Below, one piece after another: positions 32,721 to 43,289 of a stretch of DNA of 64,000 bases. How positions within the stretch are numbered: position 1 is the stretch's first letter; the number at the start of each line of letters is the position of its first letter. A program made the translations under genes and the position numbers. Under the pieces are notes generated by a model. The model had not been told where the DNA came from, made no database searches, and worked only from the letters and a program-made list of their open reading frames with translations. The DNA comes from Amorphophallus konjac (lineage: Eukaryota > Streptophyta > Magnoliopsida > Alismatales > Araceae). The stretch covers positions 163,104,334 through 163,168,333 of the forward strand of contig CM040120.1 of NCBI GenBank assembly GCA_022559845.1. Direction: 5' to 3'.

Positions 32721-34922
32721 ATGGGGTCCAACGACCTTGAGGGAAATGGTGGATCAGCGTCTAAGGGTTATTTACCTGAAGGACACTCTATGAACAAACC
32801 TCCTTATTTCACTGGATCTAACTATCCTGATTGGAAACATCGCATGCAGGTGTTCATTCGCGCCCAAGACTACGAACTTTGGTGAGTGATCAGCAAAGGT
32901 CCGTATGAGCTTACGGATAATGAGGACTTGTGGACCAAAGAACAGATTAGGCAATCCACTGTCAACTGGAGTGCTAAACACATCATGCAATGCTCACTCC
33001 ATCCAGTTGAATTCTCTAGAGTGGCTACCTGCGCATCTGCAAAACTAATGTGGGATAAGTTAGAGGTAATCTACGAAGGAACCTCTCAGGTACGAGAAAC
33101 AAAAGCCAACATTTTAGTTTCTGAATATGAAATGTTCCGCATGAAGCCTGATGAGTCAATTCAAGATATGTATGCTCGATTAACTATGCTTACTAATAGT
33201 TTAACTGATTTGGGAAAGAAATATTCAGAGCAAGAAATTGTAAGGAAAATTCTCATATCGTTAACTCCAGCATGGCACACAAAGGCTACCGTGGTTGAAG
33301 AATCGAGAGATCTCGCAACTACCAAGGTAGATGAACTCATTGGGTCATTGATGACCTATGAGATCAATCTCAAGAACAAAGAGGCTGAGACACCTAAGAA
33401 GAAGTCCCTAGCTCTTAAAGCAGGACCTAGCCGTCAAGGCTCTTCCGATGAAGGTGAGGATTCAGAAAGTGAGCGAGATGAGGATGACGTAGCCATGCTC
33501 ACACGTAAGTTCAAAAAATTCCTGAGAAAGGAAGGTAAGAGCTTCATGAGAGGAAGGTCAAAGGTAAGAAATAGTTTCAAATCTAATTCTGAAAACTCTA
33601 AGAAATCTGACAAAATTATTTGTTATTCTTGCAACAAACCAGGGCATTTCAAGAATGATTGTCCCGACAGATTCAGAAAAGCTGACAAATGGAAGGGCAA
33701 GAAGAAGAACAAGGCCATGGTGTCCACATGGAGTGATGAAGAGGAAAGTGATGACGGAACTAGCTCCTCGGACAAAGAAAAAGAAGATTTCTGCCTTATG
33801 GCCAAAGGTGATGAAGAAACTGAGGTAAATTCTCCATTTGAAGATTATACAACTGATGATTGGGAGGAAGCATATATACAACTCATGAAAAAATATGAAA
33901 TGTACAAAAAGGAGAATAAATCATTGAAAAAGAAAATTAACTCATTTGTGCATGATAATGATATGAATGATAAGAATGCTCAACTTGAAACTGAAATTGA
34001 AGATCATAAGAAAATGATTGAGAATTTGGAAGAGGGAAGAAAAGAAATGGCTGACTTGGAAACTGAAAATGAGGACTTAAGGAATGAAATTGACAGCATA
34101 AAACTCAAAATGCAAACATATGAAAAGGATAGCAAATTAAGCAATGAGAAGTATGAAGCTGTCAAACATGTCAACACTCAACTCTTGTAAAACTTTGAAA
34201 ACCTACAAAAAGAGTTAAAGGACAGACAACAATCTTTAGAAAAATTTGTGGATGGAAGGGAAAACCTAGATGCATTGCTAGGAACCATAATGAACTTCAA
34301 CAAGGAAGGGTTGGGTTTTGAACCTACAAACAAAAGGCCAATTGGGCTCAAAACTGTCACATTTGTTTCATCTTCCGAAGCTTCCACCTCAAACACAACT
34401 CCCACACAAAATCAGTAAAAACAAAAGGAGAAAGGGAAAGAAAAGATAGAAGAGGTAGTCACCAACATTCCCAAAAAGCCTGTCCGAAAATCTAAGAAAG
34501 GTCGACCTTCCCCGCAGCATAGGTCAACAACTCCTTGGAAATTGCCCGCTCAACCTTCCAGATTTCACCACAATTGGATTGCACACTCATATAGGCCATC
34601 ATAACCATATTTTTGGGACAATTGTGATTTCTGTGTTCATCAATTTCCTAGGTGGCAAAACAATCACTTTCAACCCAAAACCAACCGACCGCCTCAATGG
34701 CTTAAGAAGCAAACTTCATCAAACTTCCACAAACTCCAACCAAGAGCCTCCAAACAGAAAATGAATGTCAAGATTGAAAAGAAAAATCAAATCCCTGCTC
34801 TAAGCAAACAAAACATGAATGTTAGGAAGGTCTGGATTCCAAAAGAAATGGTTTCATGTTTTGAAAATCTGAAGAGTTTGATGGGACCCAAATTTGGTTG
34901 GGTTCCAAACACAATTACTTAA
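32721..34922 (+). pseudogene. gag: Element D gag (stops, no frameshift)
   Basis: Gag starts at ATG 32721, 15 bases after the primer site, and stays in one frame for 733 codons to a TAA at 34920. Early residues carry the copia gag signature (KPPYFTGSNYPDWKHRM), followed by a long gag domain (HIMQCSLHPVEFSRVATCAS, LWDKLEVIYEGTS-like block, SIQDMYARLTMLTNSLTDLG). A zinc knuckle CYSCNKPGHFKNDC lies at about 33622-33663, then an acidic linker and a coiled coil (33840-34190). Premature stops are TGA 32883, TAA 34188, TAA 34416 and TAA 34602. The longest intact piece is 32886-34190 (434 codons). It packages the element's RNA in virus-like particles in intact relatives. Confidence 0.85.
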
Positions 34923-35741
34923 TTACTGGTGCAGGAGTGTCTTGCAGCCATGCATAACATGTGGTACCTTGATAGCGGCTGTTCAAGACACATGACTGGA
35001 GATAAATCAAAATTTTATCTTTTGGAAGAAAAGGAAGGAGGATACGTCACATTTGGAGGGAACAACAAGGGAAAAATCATTGGAACAGGTAATGTACGTA
35101 AGAATCTCTCCAACTCCATTTGTAACGTGCTATTAGTTGAAGGTTTGAAATATAACTTGCTTAGTATAAGTCAATTGTGTGATAAGGGTCACAAAGTGTT
35201 GTTTGACTCTCATGAATGCAGAATTCTTGAACCAAAATCTGACAAGGTAAAATTTTCTGGTAAGAGAGTCAACAATGTTTACATGATTGACTTAGATGAT
35301 CCTGCTCATTTAAATCTTTGTCTTGCTGCACCAAAATCTGAAATTGCTTGGTTATGGCATCGTAGACTAGGACATGCTAGGTACAATATCGTACATAAAT
35401 TGTTAAAGCATTCAATGGTGAAAGGGTTGCCTGAATTATCATTTAAACAAGAAAACAAGTTGTGTGATGCATGTGCCCTAGGTAAACAAACAAGAAAATC
35501 TTTCAAGGGAAGATCTGAAAATACATCATCCAAACCACTCGAGCTAATTCATATGGATCTGTTTGGCCCAACCAGAACTGCTAGCTTGAGTGGTAGAAAA
35601 TATGGATATGTCTTGGTGGATGACTTTTCTAGGTTCACATGGGTTTTCTTTCTCACACATAAAAATGATGCTTTTGATGAGTTTCAGGCACTCTACATGA
35701 AGATAAAGCAGGACGGTGAGTTTAAAATTTCCAAGATCTAA
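34923..35741 (+). pseudogene. pol: Element D pol: protease and integrase N-terminus
   Basis: In the same frame as gag, this 270-codon open piece begins CLAAMHNMWYLDSGCSRHMTG, in which DSG is the protease active site. The pre-integrase zinc module follows (HRRLGHARYNIV... CDACALGKQTRKSF, HHCC) and then the integrase core start (HMDLFGPTRTASLSGRKYGY, VLVDDFSRFTWVFFL) with the first catalytic Asp. TAA at 35739 replaces a codon that is Gln in element M ([11 protein letters not shown]), just before the second catalytic Asp. Confidence 0.85.
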
Positions 35742-37070
35742 TCTGATCATGGTGGTGAATTTGAAAATGCTATCTTCTATAATCTTTGCAGAGCTGGAAG
35801 CATTTCACACCGATTTTCTTCACCAAGAACCCTAGAGCAAAACGGTGTAGTTGAAAGGACAAACCGAACACTTGTAGAGATGGCAAGAACCATGCTTGCT
35901 GAACGGCAACTTTCAAGGAGGTTTTGGGCTGAAGCGGTAAACTCAGCATGTTATATTATCAACCGTTCTATGGTAAGGCCACACACCAAAAAGACTCCTT
36001 ATGAGTTGCTGAAAGGTAAAAAGCCCTCTCTCTCACATATGAAAGTGTTTGGATCTAAATGCTTCATTCACAATAATGACAAAAGAGATTTAGATAAATT
36101 CGAGCCCAAGAGTGATGAAGGTATATTTCTTGGATATTCTGATAGATCTAGGGCTTATAGAATTTACAATATCAAGAGTCAAACTGTGGAAGAATCACCC
36201 CATATTTCCTTTGATGAATATCATGATTCTAACAATGATAACTCTTGCAGGAAAAACGATGAAGATGGGGAATTCCTAAGCATAAAGGACAAGAGTGATC
36301 CTCCACAAGAAGAAATAAAAGAAGCTGGTGACCTAGCTGAATCAAGCAATGCAAGGGATCAAGCTCCAGGAGAAGGTAACGATTCTACAAACATTAGAAT
36401 TCTTAAGGATCATCCTTTAGAAAACGTCATTGGCAGCTTGAATGACCCACCTAGAACAAGGTCACATTTTAAAATTGTGGAAGAATTAGATCAACTTGCT
36501 CTTGTCTCGCAGCATGAACCCAAAAATATTGATGAAGCATTAAAAGATGAAAATTGGATAAATTCAATGCAAGACGAGTTAAACCAGTTTGAAAGGAATA
36601 AAGTTTGGCATCTTGTTGCTAGACCTTCATCACAATCTGTCATAGGCACTAAATGGGTCTTTAGGAACAAACTAAGTGAGGATGGCAAGATAATAAGAAA
36701 CAAAGCTAGATTGGTGGCTCAAGGGTATAATCAAGAGTTTGGGATAGACTTTGATGAATCTTATGCCCCAGTTGCTAGACTCGAAGCCATCAGAATTTTA
36801 CTTACCTTTGCATGCTCCCTTAGAATAAAGTTGTATCAAATGGATGTCAAAAGTACTTTCTTGAATGGCTTGATCAAAGAAGAAGTCTATGTTGAGCAGC
36901 CCCTTGGCTTTGAGAATTCTAACAATGTAGATTTTGTATACAAGCTAGACAGGGCGCTTTATGGACTTAAGCAAGCACCAAGAGCTTGGTATGAGAGACT
37001 AAGCTCGTTCCCCATTGAAAAAGGGTACACACGAGGTAAGGTAGATCAAACACTTTTCACCAAGAAGTAA
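35742..37070 (+). pseudogene. pol: Element D pol: integrase end and RT first half
   Basis: The frame continues through the second catalytic Asp ([10 protein letters not shown]) and the Glu block ([20 protein letters not shown]), the integrase C-terminus ([52 protein letters not shown]), an acidic linker and the RT start ([71 protein letters not shown]). It stops at TAA 37068. The uninterrupted piece from the first Met is 35880-37070 (396 codons). Confidence 0.85.
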
Positions 37071-38054
37071 AGTAAGAACATCTTGATTGTTCAAATTTAT
37101 GTTGATGACATTGTGTTTGGTTCTACAAAATCTGAAATGTGTGAGGAATTTGCTAACCTCATGACTAGCGAATTTGAGATGAGCCTAATGGGAGAACTTC
37201 AATTCTTTCTCGGTTTGCAGGTCAACCAAGGAGAAGATGGGTGCTTCATAAATCAATCCAAATACATCAAGGAGCTGCTGAAAAGATTTGACATGGTAAA
37301 TAGTAAAATCATTGCAACTCCTATGAGCACCACAACATCACTGGATTCGGATGAAAATGGTAAATTAGTGGATGTAAAGGTCTATAGAGGTATGATTGGT
37401 TCTTTACTTTATTTGACTGCATCCCGACCAGATATCCAGTTTAGTGTATGCCTTTGTGCTAGATTTCAAGCTAGTCCTAGATAATCTCATTTGACTGTCG
37501 TCAAACGTATCCTTCGATATCTTACCGGCACTCAAGATTTGGGATTGTGGTATCCGTCATCATGTGATTTATCTCTTATATCTTATTCTGATGTGGATTA
37601 CGCTGGATGCAAGCTGGATCGTAAGAGTACTAGTGGCTATTGCCAGTTTCTAGGCAGGTGTTTAGTTTCTTGGGCCTCCAAGAAACAACACTCGGTTGCC
37701 CTCTCAACCGCGGAGGCAGAATATGTTACTGCAGGGAGCTGTGGCACCCAAGTGTTGTGGATCAAATACCAACTCCAAGACTACTTGGTGGATCTTGGTT
37801 GTGTCCCGATTCTGTGTGATAACACTAATGCTATCAATCTTGCAAAAAATCCAGTCCAGCACTCTAGGACTAAGCATATTGAGATTGGGCATCACTTCAT
37901 TAGAGACGAGGTCAGTAAGAAAAATTTTGAACTGCATTTTGTTGATACTCTAAATCAAATTACTGATATTTTCACCAAGCCCTTGTGTAATGACAGGTTT
38001 TCAACACTCAGAAGGGAGCTTGGTCTTTTCCGACCTCAGGCCACTAAAAATTGA
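37071..38054 (+). pseudogene. pol: Element D pol: RT second half and RNase H
   Basis: This holds the RT catalytic QIYVDDIVFGS (YVDD at 37098-37109), then the thumb (GELQFFLGLQVNQGEDGCFI, SKYIKELLKRFDM, YRGMIGSLLYLTASRPDIQF), with TAA at 37482. RNase H follows (YSDVDYAGCKLDRKSTSGYC, ALSTAEAEYVTAGSC, LCDNTNAINLAKNPVQHSRT, IFTKPLCNDRF), ending in TGA at 38052-38054. All usual RNase H acidic residues appear present. The two open pieces are 37083-37484 and 37491-38054, in the same frame. Confidence 0.88.
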
Positions 38055-39831
38055 ATGATGATCATGTTCAATTTAGTTGTGTGTTTTTGTAGATTGGTGT
38101 GTTCATGCATTGTTTATATGTCAATGTGTCATTTTACATATGTGTCGTATTGCATGGTTTGTGTAGCATCATTCTTGCATGGCCATGGTATATCAAATGT
38201 TGATGTATGGAAAGACAGGTTATGCTTGCCTAGACATACTCAATATGCGTGAGGTTTCACCTCCGCCAAGTACCATGAGTCATTGTCGCATATAGGCCAT
38301 ATACTAAGGGGGAGTTGTCACTTTGCAGCATTCATGCATATGTTTCATTTTCATTCTGTTGCATTTAATAAATGTACAACCATGTGTTGGGTCATGCATT
38401 TCATGCCTGCCAAATTCATGTTTGATCAGGTCAACCCCTCCATGGTTCTACTCTCTCACTCCTTGACGTTTGTCCTTACATTTGCTTACAAACATAACTC
38501 CTTGAGTGCATTCTCTGCATATCTTTAGGGGGAGTTTTATTGCTTTTCTTATCTCTTGCAATCTGAACTTCACTGGCTTCCAGTTTGACAATACCGTTCA
38601 TGAGACAGACGGACATATGGAGTAAGAGCTTTCTATTATGTGCCCTGATGATTATCCATTCAATGAAATCGGTTCAGATTTAATGATTTCCTTGAAGTTC
38701 TGAAATTATCTATGTTCTTGGTTTTAATAGACCTTAACTAGAGACTGCATATTATGCTTTACATGACTATCCTGCTATCTAAAAACCCAAATTTCATGAC
38801 GATCTTGGTGATACTCTAGAGCTTAGTATTGGCGTTAAACATCTTGATGAGCTGGAATTCTTGAAAAATAAATTTGACAGAGCAATGATATTGTTGCACA
38901 GAGAAATATGTCCCGTCATCAAATCAAGTGACGAATGACATGTGATGATGTGCCCCTGTTATCTCTGTCTTAATACATTTAGCCTCTAGGCAGAGCAATG
39001 ACATAATCACTGAGAAACATATCTTTCCATCACAGAAATGAGTTTGGATATGTCATGACGTGACTTTGCTATCTCTGTTCATTTTGAAGCATCATAGTCA
39101 ATCTTACCAAATACCTAGGAATACTGGCGTCTAAACAACGTGTATTCTTATGGCTAGGAGGCATGTACTAGACTTGATTGCTCGTAAAATGTGAGTCTTG
39201 TGCCTTCAAATGCAAAAAATACTGAAAATTACATTTGCTGCGATCATAACATTCCATGCTCTACTCATGTCTGTTTAGTCTCAATACTAGTTTTTGTGTT
39301 ATTCCCTTAGCAGTTATTGAATATGGATATATAAGACAAGAGAAGGTTAAACATTGCAATGATATGCACCTTTGGTTAATTTCTATTAAATCTTCGATGT
39401 AGATGATCTTCGAACTCTGTTGATGATATCGGATTTCATTAGCTTTGACCCGTCCATGTTGCTCGCGATATGTTTCAGGTTTGCATATTATGGCTTGCTC
39501 TTCCCTCTCCTTCACCTTTGGTCTCACCGACCTTTGTCACCTACTCTACTTTATCCTTCCTTTTTGCTGTTGGCAAAGGGGGAGAATTCTTTGTGTGAGT
39601 CCTTTGTAAGAGCTATGGATGAGTGAATGGTGTACGGGGGAGATTCACTTTGTGCATCTCATTTGTGTATCCAATGCATAGCATTCATATCTGCATTCAT
39701 AATTGCATTCACATGCTATTACTATCATGGATCTTGAGCTGCATATGTTACATATATCATACACTTTGCCATCTCGGCTATTTCTGCCATATAATGACTC
39801 ACAGTGTTGCCATCATCAAAAATGCGGAGAA
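38055..39831 (+). other. Element D 3' non-coding region with polypurine tracts
   Basis: There is no credible ORF in this 1.8 kb, where SIRE-type relatives can carry an envelope-like gene. It contains several GGGGGAG tracts (38306-38314, 38526-38534, 39561-39588), two GCAGAGCAATGA-type blocks (about 38878 and 38990) and two TA-TGGCGT-TAA blocks (38826-38840, 39119-39143), which recur in F and L. The polypurine tract proper, CATCAAAAATGCGGAGAA, ends at 39831 beside the 3' LTR. Confidence 0.75.
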
Positions 39832-39982
39832 TGTTGAACGCATGTGCACCATGATTACTATTATGGTTTTGATGATAGCAACTACTATAAGTCACATTAT
39901 GTTTGCATATGATGTCATTGTGTATCTGTTTAAGCAGTTTGTCATTTCATCGAACAGGTTGCGGGCATGTGCACTGCATTCC

Positions 39983-40252
39983 AAGTCTATACGTTGGACA
40001 AAGTCTATACGTTGGACAAAGTCTGTACATTGGACGAAGTCTATACGTTGGATGAAGTCTATACGTTGGACAAACTCTATACGTTGGACAAAGTCTGTAT
40101 GATGGATAAAGTCTATACGTTGGACAAAGTCTATACGTTGGACAATGTCTGTACATTAGACAAAGTCTATACGTTGGACTAAGTCTGTACGTTGGACAAA
40201 GTCTATGCGTTGGACAAAGTCTATACATTGGACGAAGTCTATACGTTAGACA
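39983..40252 (+). repeat. 18-bp tandem array in D 3' LTR (15 units)
   Basis: Same unit as at 30812-31027, with 15 full units instead of 12. Looser copies extend to about 40510. Confidence 0.9.
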
Positions 40253-41019
40253 AAGTCTGTATGTTGCTGATCATGAAATCTGTACGTTGGCTGCATGCAC
40301 AACTCAAAGTCTGTACGTTGCGGCAGATGAAGTATGTACGTTGCTGCAGATGAAGTCTATACGTTGGCTGCATGCACAAAACAAAGTCTGTACGTTGCAC
40401 AAGACAAAGTCTGTACGTTGGCTGCTAGCACAACTCCAAGTCTGTACGTTGGTTGATGGCTGCAACACAAGTCTATACATTGGCCGGCTACTTCACACGC
40501 AAAGTCTATACAACAACTACAAGCTTCATTCAAATAGCCAAGGCCACTGCACAAGATGAGAGTCAAAAGATAAAGATTCAGTTGGTACTTTCTAGACCAA
40601 CAAGTATGAAGTTACAGACATGAACAGGCTGCTAATGGACACAAGCAACGGAGCTGAAGCGGCTAACGGACCGACCCGGGCTGGACCGGGGTCTTCCCAG
40701 CTGGCAGTCGACCGCCAGCATAGGGGCGGTCGACCGCCCCAGCCAGGGACCCCCCGACTGCAGATCTATCAGCTGCAGGTCGACCGCCAGCCAGTAGCGA
40801 TCGACTGGATTTCCCAAGGATCATCAGTTTGTAGTTGTTTCAGTAGCGGTCGACCGCCAAAAGCCACAGGTCGACCGCCAGCCCCGATGCAGCCATGTTT
40901 GACTTCGAAATCCACCTCGTGGCCAGCCCCTTTCCATGGATTTCTTTAATCCAAAAGTCACCTAATCACCCACAAATTGTGGATCTGGTCTGAAGGATGT
41001 CGAAGGACCATTCAAGGTC

Positions 41020-41026
41020 TATAAAA
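41020..41026 (+). promoter_or_regulatory. TATA box of element D 3' LTR
   Basis: TATAAAA in the same context as 31790-31796. In a 3' LTR it could drive transcription into flanking E sequence. Confidence 0.55.
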
Positions 41027-41691
41027 CAAACACATGAGGGGTTGGAAACCCTAACACTTCAAGGCTTCAAGGGAGATCAAGGGAGGCCATTTTTGAGGTA
41101 CTGTAGCACCTCCATGAACAGTATTTCGGGAGGAAGTTCTTCATCCATCCAAGGTGATTCAAGTCCAGATCTGAAGCCATCTCAACCTCCAAGGAAGAAG
41201 AAGCAATCAAGGCTCTCAAGGGTGATCTAAACTGCATCCTTCTTCCTCTTCATCAACTCAAGCAGATTCAATGAAGCACAACTCATAAGGAAGAAGAAGC
41301 CATTGCTGTTGAATCAAGAAGAGAGCTTTGTGAAGAAGATAGAAGCCTCTATTGGTGATCTACATCCATAGAAGAATCCGAATCAAGCTCCAGCAATCTC
41401 AGACAAGATTTTTCTTCTTGAGCTTATTTCATATCTTGTTTGAATAGATTGATATTTGTTCTTTCTTCTTCATTTCATTCGAACAATCAAAACTGAAGAT
41501 CGTCCCTACCGGTGGTTAGTAGGAAGGCAATCGGAAGTTGTCCAATTTGCGGTGTTGACATCCCTACCGGTGGTTAGTAGGAAGGCAATCGGAAGTTGTC
41601 CGATCTGCGGTGTTGACGTCCCTACTAGTGGTTAGTATGAAGGCAGTCGGTGGTTCTCCGATTTGCGGTTTGGTGTGCTGCACTAGTTCAG

Positions 41692-41755
41692 CCTCAACGG
41701 ATTTGGTGAGGGGTGGACGTAGGACTGGAGATTCAGTCCGAACCACCTTAAAATC
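41692..41755 (+). other. Conserved R/U5 hairpin motif, D 3' LTR
   Basis: CCTCAAC and GGTGAGG arms (one mismatch), then GGTGG, ACGTA, GGACT/AGTCC, GAA, CCACC, as in the 5' LTR. Confidence 0.6.
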
Positions 41756-41981
41756 TCGTGTGTTGTGGTTTGCTTGTGCGATTGCTTTATGTTAGATGCA
41801 TGCTTAGGTTCAATATCTATATTACGTAATCATCTTGCCAAGAAAATCATTTGTGTTCTTCGTCAAGCTAGTTATATTCCACTGCTTATTTCATCATCTA
41901 GCTTTAAAGAGGGTTGCATTGCGAAAAGAGGGACAGATCTATTCACCCCTCCCCTCTAGATCCGCTGTCCACTACACAACA

Positions 41982-41986
41982 ATTTC
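41982..41986. repeat. Target-site duplication of element D, right copy
   Basis: ATTTC immediately after ACAACA; matches 30656-30660. Confidence 0.9.
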
Positions 41987-42291
41987 ATGTGAATTACCAT
42001 ACTCCAAAACAAACCATTGCATCATGTCATTATTGTGGTGAGCATGGTCATTTAATGCATGACTGTAACTTGATGAAGGAAGATGATCACAATGCTCGTA
42101 GGATGCATGCCATGAAATTTCAAACTGTTTAGAAAAAGAGAATTGAATGCTTTCATTGTGAAAAAATGGGTCATGTGATGAAAAATTGTTGGTTGCTAAA
42201 AGATAAACCCAAATTTCATGCTCAAAGTCATAGACCTCCCACCTATACCCAAAAGTGTTATGTAAGATGGATGCAGTCTATCTCCACGAAA
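41987..42291 (+). pseudogene. gag: Element E gag, second part with two zinc knuckles
   Basis: The gag of E resumes in frame after D (…EKRF | HVNYHTPKQ). It carries two CCHC zinc knuckles, CHYCGEHGHLMHDC (about 42029-42070) and, after a TAG, CFHCEKMGHVMKNC (about 42149-42190). It is then cut by the LTR of F at 42292. Confidence 0.75.
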
Positions 42292-42495
42292 TGTGGATCT
42301 AGAGGGGGGTGAATAGATCTAATGCCTAATTTAAAACCAGTATAAGGCTCTAAAACGGAATATAGGCAAATCTACTAATCACTATCTCGAGTACTAGATT
42401 TGAACAGAGGCGAATCAAACTGTGAAGATGAATAGGAAATCCAATCGCACAAAGTTCATAGACAAACAAGCAAACACAAGGCACACAAGATTTTT

Positions 42496-42546
42496 AGGTG
42501 GTTCGGTCAAGAGACCTACGTCCACCCCACACTCAACCGAGTATGG
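42496..42546 (-). other. Conserved R/U5 hairpin motif, element F LTR
   Basis: In sense: CCATACTC pairs with GAGTGTGG (one G-U), then GGTGG, ACGTA, GGTC-tctt-GACC, GAA, CCACC. The arms are unlike the other families but complementary. Confidence 0.6.
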
Positions 42547-43065
42547 CTTACTGCTACGTAGTACAGCTTGCGTCTGCTGGGCAATACAGCTTGGCCTATA
42601 GACCGCTGAGCAACACAGCTTGCTGTCCGAGACAAGTCTCGCCTGCTGAGGATTACAGCTTCACCTGTCCAATGGAAACCTCCACTACAACTACTGGGGT
42701 TTACAGCTTACCCGACCAGAGGCAGCACCTCTGCTAACAGCTGACTCACAGCTTGAAGAAACAATTTCGGAAACAAAAGATAGAAGCAAACGAAAATAAG
42801 AAAACCCAACTGGGAATGTAGCTCGGAATGAGCAAAGCTCAGCTCTGGTATCTGAACCAAGAGTCTGAGATACAACCTCTCAATCAAACTCTCTCAATCT
42901 CACTCTCTCAACACATCTCTCCCAATCTTCTCTTCTCTCTTTTTCTTCTTCTCTGCTTTTCTTCTTTGTGGATCTCGGTGGCTCTCTGCTACTTCAAACT
43001 TTCAGACTCACTGTATAGACTTTGCCACTTGATCGATCAGCCTTCATCCAAAGAAGAAGACTCTC

Positions 43066-43072
43066 TTTTATA
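43066..43072 (-). promoter_or_regulatory. TATA box of element F LTR
   Basis: TATAAAA on the minus strand in GGTATAAAAGAG, about 780 bp before the LTR end. Confidence 0.6.
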
Positions 43073-43289
43073 CCAGCAGCAGATTGGATAAGGGCGTGTG
43101 GCTTCCACATTTCCCGCCCAAAGAATTCGCCAGATCCGAGGAGATTTCATCCACATGGCAGCATCCTGGATGGGCTGCTTCCACCTGTCACCATCTGGGC
43201 ACCTCGTCCTTCCTTGGATCACGAGCCAAGTCATCAATCTCAGCCAGGAGTCCCTGTCAGACAGAGGATCGAATTATCAGTTTAAGTAT

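Larger units (their letters stand above)
30661..41981 (+). mobile_element. Element D: complete SIRE/Maximus-like Ty1/copia retrotransposon
   Basis: This 11.3-kb plus-strand element has two LTRs (30661-32693 and 39832-41981), an exact 5-bp target duplication (ATTTC), a primer-binding site, gag, pol in the order protease-integrase-RT-RNase H, a 1.8-kb non-coding region and a polypurine tract. The gag and pol share one reading frame from 32721 to 38054, broken only by stop codons. The LTRs differ by scattered bases and by repeat copy number. It is inserted in the gag of E. Confidence 0.92.
39832..41981 (+). repeat. Element D 3' LTR
   Basis: The 2150-bp LTR is 117 bp longer than its partner, explained mainly by three extra 18-bp units and one extra 58-bp unit (41501-41674, three units). 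It has the same palindromes, TATA box, hairpin (41692-41755) and terminal pyrimidine tract. Confidence 0.9.
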
